Origin: an uncultured bacterium
GTDB taxonomy: Bacteria; Bacillota; Clostridia; Lachnospirales; Lachnospiraceae
Reading direction: 5' to 3'
Assembly (NCBI GenBank): GCA_905215625.1
Contig: CAJMQQ010000079.1
Span: forward strand, 1-9,004
Length of the DNA: 9,004 nucleotides
Part shown: positions 6,414 to 9,004 of the stretch, piece after piece
Layout of the letters: each line of letters begins with the position of its first letter
Numbering within the stretch: the first letter of the stretch is position 1
Notes under the pieces: model-generated
Told to the model about the DNA's origin: nothing
The model's input: the letters and a program-made list of their open reading frames with translations, nothing else
The model's database searches: none
Translations under genes and position numbers: made by a program

Positions 6414-7406
6414 CTATAAGCGTTCCCGATATACCCGCAGAACATTCCTATAAAATACATCTTCTATTTCCGAAGCCGTAAATCCGGCTTTTTCCATTGC
6501 CTCCGCTAATTTTTGCATAGACGCCGCCGATTCAATTTCCATGGTTCCTCCCACACCGTCAAAATCTGTACCAATTCCAATACACTGGATTCCTCCCACC
6601 TGTCTGATATGCTTCATATGGCGAATCATATCGTCTATCCTGCTGCACGCATCGTTCTCATTGGAAAAATCCCGTAAAAAAACGCCGCCAAAATTAATTC
6701 CCATCACGCCGCCCCGTTCCGACAGCTTGCGGATCATATCGTCTGTTAAGTTTCTGGGATGGGATGCAACCGCCCTGGCATTGGAATGGCTGGCTACAAA
6801 CGGCTTTTTGCTGTATCGGAAGACATCATAAATCCCTGCGTCTCCTAAATGGGAAATGTCCAGGATCATTCCAATCCGATCCATCTCTTCTACAAAGGCA
6901 ATCCCGGTTTCTGTAAGGCCTTTTTCCGTTTCTGGAACTACGGTTCCCGCCATAGGGCCTTCCCAGATCACTCTGTTGGGAAACGCCAATTCGTTTTCAA
7001 AATTCCAGGTTAACGTCATCATCCGGACGCCTAACCGGTAAAAGTCCCGCAGAATCTTCAAACTTCCTCTGCACACAGCTCCCTCTTCTATCGTCAAAAG
7101 AGCCGACAGACGGTCATGGTTCCAGTTGTCCTCAATTTCTTTCCAGGTCGTAACAATGGAAATCTTATCCTGATTCGCTTCCATTTCCGTATAAAAGGTG
7201 TCCAACATTTCCATTGCAAATTCCGTAGGACGGTCTGTCTCTTTTAAATACGTAAATAACCCGAAATTCTGGAGTCCGTAATTTCCTGCTTTCAGCTTCT
7301 CCAGATCAATCTGAAGCGGACTGGACGCCAGTCCAATTTCTTCTCCCGAACATCTTCTGCGGTAAATCTCCCCAATGGTATCGCAATGCATATCAATTAC
7401 CTTCAT
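6414..7406 (-). CDS. Membrane dipeptidase family (M19) zinc dipeptidase
   Basis: A 330-residue zinc-dependent dipeptidase related to renal dipeptidase, expected to hydrolyse dipeptides, including some with a D-residue at the C-terminal side. It is probably cytoplasmic here, since no signal peptide or membrane segment is seen. Metal-ligand motifs are in the usual order: His7 and Asp9 in DMHCDT, the bridging Glu at about 107 in TIEEGA, His186 in DISHLG, His207 in ASHSNARA and Asp281 in GTDFDG. The length is typical for bacterial members. The start chosen is the ATG at 7404-7406, which has AGGAG 9 nt upstream and begins directly at the conserved MKVIDMHCDT. An in-frame TTG at 7439 would add 11 unconserved residues (RPLHTEEKKN) and is rejected. 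The start overlaps the transporter gene by 14 nt, so the two are probably translated from one transcript. A stem-loop but no clear terminator follows before the phosphate operon. Confidence 0.93.
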   Translation of the reverse strand: MKVIDMHCDTIGEIYRRRCSGEEIGLASSPLQIDLEKLKAGNYGLQNFGLFTYLKETDRPTEFAMEMLDTFYTEMEANQDKISIVTTWKEIEDNWNHDRLSALLTIEEGAVCRGSLKILRDFYRLGVRMMTLTWNFENELAFPNRVIWEGPMAGTVVPETEKGLTETGIAFVEEMDRIGMILDISHLGDAGIYDVFRYSKKPFVASHSNARAVASHPRNLTDDMIRKLSERGGVMGINFGGVFLRDFSNENDACSRIDDMIRHMKHIRQVGGIQCIGIGTDFDGVGGTMEIESAASMQKLAEAMEKAGFTASEIEDVFYRNVLRVYRERL

Positions 7407-8364
7407 GTTTTTCTTCTCCTCTGTATGTAGTGGACGCAAGCTCTTTCACTTCGTCGAGATTAAATTCAATTTCCGGAAGCAGTTCAAAATAAAAATCCGA
7501 GTACTTCTCTGCCAGGGCTACAATACACCGGTTTTGAAGCCACTTAAACCTGCGGAGGGAAAGTTCATCTTTGTCCAATGTAATATACGCGCTGATCCAC
7601 AGCTTTCTGCCGGTCCGCACAATCTCATAAGAAAGTTCCGAACAATTACTTTCCCTGATAATGGGTTCTACAATGTCCTTAATTTCCTGAACCGTTTCTT
7701 TCTCCGGGGAAATCAGCAGCAAATCCCTGATTCCGGTAATAACCGTCTTTATGGGAACTGGAAGCATAATCATCGATAACATAATGGTAAAAATAGAGTC
7801 CAGATATGGCGTAAGCTTTGAAAACCAGGCAAATGGCACGATGTAAGGCAGGAGAAACGCTGCGGTCATTCCCAGCGAAATAATGCTGTCGATTTTCCAC
7901 CCTTCCATTTCAACCGTTACAATGGGGGAATTCATGTTTTTATTTTTCTGCCTCAGATACAGGGTCACTGCAATGCCCAGAATACAAGCCGACAGTTCAA
8001 ACCAGGCAACGGTTTCAAACTCTACCGTCCTTCCACCATGGAGCAGGATGTGAATACTATTAGAAATCAGGCCTACCGTGACTGCCGTCATGGTAATGCC
8101 CTTAATGACTAAAAAGAAGGTTTCCATCTGCATATGGCCAAAGGGATACTTTTCATTGCTTGGCTTATATAGCAAAGGAATTAAAAAAACGGAAGGAAGC
8201 AGCATGAAAAACTCAATTCCATCATACACCGCATCCAGAAGAACTGCCTGGGATCCGGTTACAACCGCCATAATCAATTCCAGGATGACAAAAAACAGAT
8301 TCCCATAAAGAGAAACGGTCATTGCTTTTTTCTCTTTTTTCGAGGTTTTCTTTCCAATTCGCAT
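7393..8364 (-). CDS. Cation diffusion facilitator-family transporter
   Basis: A 323-residue inner-membrane protein of the CDF family, which exports divalent metals from the cytoplasm by proton exchange. It has about six hydrophobic segments between residues 15 and 215, then a soluble domain of about 100 residues (about 222-305) in the place of the family's ferredoxin-like C-terminal domain. TM2 keeps the metal-site pattern DxxxD (Asp44 and Asp48 in LLDAVYDG). The loop after it has the family motif KYPFGHMQMETF (72-83). In TM5 the motif is EGWKID, so the usual His/Asp four residues before the Asp is Gly155. Metal specificity therefore cannot be read. The start chosen is the ATG at 8362-8364. 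AGGTGG lies 5 nt upstream of this ATG, and an in-frame GTG three codons earlier falls inside that site. It is preceded by its own promoter and overlaps the dipeptidase start by 14 nt. The substrate is unknown. Confidence 0.85.
   Translation of the reverse strand: MRIGKKTSKKEKKAMTVSLYGNLFFVILELIMAVVTGSQAVLLDAVYDGIEFFMLLPSVFLIPLLYKPSNEKYPFGHMQMETFFLVIKGITMTAVTVGLISNSIHILLHGGRTVEFETVAWFELSACILGIAVTLYLRQKNKNMNSPIVTVEMEGWKIDSIISLGMTAAFLLPYIVPFAWFSKLTPYLDSIFTIMLSMIMLPVPIKTVITGIRDLLLISPEKETVQEIKDIVEPIIRESNCSELSYEIVRTGRKLWISAYITLDKDELSLRRFKWLQNRCIVALAEKYSDFYFELLPEIEFNLDEVKELASTTYRGEEKHEGN
7416..7420 (-). promoter_or_regulatory. Ribosome binding site of the dipeptidase
   Basis: AGGAG on the minus strand, 9 nt before the ATG at 7406 and inside the last codons of the transporter gene. 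It supports the ATG over the upstream TTG. Confidence 0.7.
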
Positions 8365-8369
8365 TCCTA

Positions 8370-8375
8370 CCACCT
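8370..8375 (-). promoter_or_regulatory. Ribosome binding site that decides the transporter start
   Basis: Minus strand AGGTGG, 5 nt before the ATG at 8364. The alternative GTG start at 8371-8373 lies within it and has only weak purine-rich sequence upstream. Confidence 0.6.
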
Positions 8376-8401
8376 ATCTTTCACGCATCTGCGTTTCCCG
8401 T

Positions 8402-8430
8402 AGTATAACACACTTAGAAATAATCCGCAA
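8402..8430 (-). promoter_or_regulatory. Predicted promoter of the transporter-dipeptidase operon
   Basis: On the minus strand there is a -35 TTGCGG (8425-8430), a 17-nt spacer and a -10 TATACT (8402-8407) with an upstream TGT, giving an extended -10. The inferred start is near 8395, with a leader of about 30 nt. The -35 directly abuts the terminator stem of the upstream ABC permease. Confidence 0.65.
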
Positions 8431-8432
8431 GA

Positions 8433-8456
8433 AGCCCCGCCTGGATGGACGGGGCT
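8433..8456 (-). terminator. Hairpin terminator of the ABC permease gene
   Basis: On the minus strand AGCCCCG (8450-8456) and CGGGGCT (8433-8439) form a 7-bp GC-rich stem with a 10-nt loop, 14 nt after the permease stop codon. The following tract, TCTTGCGGATTATTTC, is only moderately T-rich, so termination may be partial. Confidence 0.65.
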
Positions 8457-8470
8457 GAAAGGCCTGACTC

Positions 8471-9004
8471 TTATTCACTTCTTAACGCGTCAATGGGGTT
8501 TAATTTTGCCGCTCTGCTGGCGGGCATATAGCCAAAAAGCAAGCCGATTCCCACAGACACTCCAAAGGAAATTGCTACTGCTCCCAATGTAGGACTGGCA
8601 GAAATTCCCATGGCCTGCCCTACCAGTTTGGTGGCGACAGCTCCGATTAAGATTCCAATCAGGCCGCCAATGGAGCTGGTCACTGCCGCTTCAATGACAA
8701 ACTGCTGCATAATAACTCTCTTTTTTGCTCCAAGGGATTTGCGGATGCCGATCTCCCTGGTACGCTCGGTTACGGAAACCAGCATAATGTTCATGACTCC
8801 GACGCCTGCTACTAACAGGGAAATCCCTGCAATGCCGCCTAACATGGCAGACATCATGGCAATCTGCTCATTTAGAGAATCTAACATCTCGCTGTTAGCC
8901 ATAATCTGATATAAATCATCGGTTTTAAAAATTTCCATTAAGAATGTTTCCAACAGATTTTTGCAGGTATCGGTATCTGACACATCTTTTGTAGCAAATA
9001 CATA
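8471..9004 (-). CDS. MacB/FtsX-type ABC transporter permease, C-terminal 177 residues
   Basis: The C-terminal end of an ABC-exporter permease of the MacB/FtsX family, usually a partner of a MacB/LolD-type ATPase in exporting peptides, antibiotics or lipids. The frame is open to the right edge of the window (the first residues read YVFATKD), so the real start lies outside it. Visible features are an extracytoplasmic end, then TM helices at about residues 50-72, 104-128 and 139-158 of this part. After the first helix comes the family signature VGVMNIMLVSVTERTREIGI followed by RKSLGAKK, the coupling region that contacts the ATPase. The C-terminus YMPASRAAKLNPIDALRSE is the classic end of this family. 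A hairpin terminator follows 14 nt after the stop, so the gene ends its own unit. The substrate cannot be told from this part. Confidence 0.92.
   Translation of the reverse strand, partial: YVFATKDVSDTDTCKNLLETFLMEIFKTDDLYQIMANSEMLDSLNEQIAMMSAMLGGIAGISLLVAGVGVMNIMLVSVTERTREIGIRKSLGAKKRVIMQQFVIEAAVTSSIGGLIGILIGAVATKLVGQAMGISASPTLGAVAISFGVSVGIGLLFGYMPASRAAKLNPIDALRSE

Noticed and set aside
7407..7439. TTG start for the dipeptidase, adding 11 residues
   Set aside because: The extra residues lack conservation-like features, and the ATG at 7406 has AGGAG at proper spacing and begins at the conserved N-terminal strand.
8365..8373. GTG start for the CDF transporter, adding three residues
   Set aside because: The GTG lies inside AGGTGG, the likely ribosome site of the ATG at 8364.
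8981..8983. GTG as the start of a short 170-residue permease
   Set aside because: The frame stays open to the window edge and the protein lacks the family's N-terminal half, so this is an internal Val codon of a longer gene.

Overview
The window reads as an ordinary chromosomal stretch of a low-to-moderate GC Firmicute, most likely class Clostridia and possibly Lachnospiraceae. The grounds are strong AGGAGG-type ribosome sites, extended -10 promoters (TGnTATACT), a Clostridia-style citrate synthase, a Na/Pi symporter-PhoU fusion, and an SH3/NlpC-P60 wall hydrolase. The taxonomic call is an inference from protein style, not from a marker gene. All seven genes lie on the minus strand, so transcription runs from the right edge to the left edge. 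No RNA genes, mobile elements or CRISPR arrays were seen.

Right to left, in transcription order: (1) the C-terminal part of a MacB/FtsX-type ABC permease (8471-9004, cut by the window edge), followed by a GC-rich hairpin terminator. (2) A promoter at 8402-8430 driving a cation diffusion facilitator-family transporter (7393-8364), whose 3' end overlaps the start of an M19 membrane dipeptidase (6414-7406). (3) A 130-bp intergenic region holding a clear Pho-box-like array of TTTACA half-sites on an 11-bp period. It precedes a tightly coupled three-gene unit: Na/phosphate symporter with a C-terminal PhoU domain (4604-6283), PhoB/PhoP-type response regulator (3930-4625, overlapping the symporter by 22 nt) and PhoR-type histidine kinase (2524-3927, 2 nt after the regulator). 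(4) A 97-bp gap with a good promoter, then a membrane-anchored wall hydrolase with four SH3 domains and an NlpC/P60 domain (804-2426). (5) Citrate synthase (1-783, cut by the left edge), starting 20 nt after the hydrolase.

The most informative part is the phosphate module. Uptake protein, PhoU domain, regulator and sensor are encoded by one translationally coupled unit, and the predicted operator lies directly upstream. This suggests a self-contained, autoregulated phosphate-starvation circuit that uses a PhoU-fused symporter in place of the PstSCAB-PhoU complex. The sensor kinase has no room for the PAS domain through which PhoU is thought to contact PhoR in E. coli, so the signalling route may differ.

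Start codons were re-chosen for three genes. For the symporter and the dipeptidase, in-frame TTG codons lie further upstream, and for the transporter a GTG does. The TTG of the symporter and the GTG of the transporter lie in or directly against the Shine-Dalgarno sequence of the downstream ATG.
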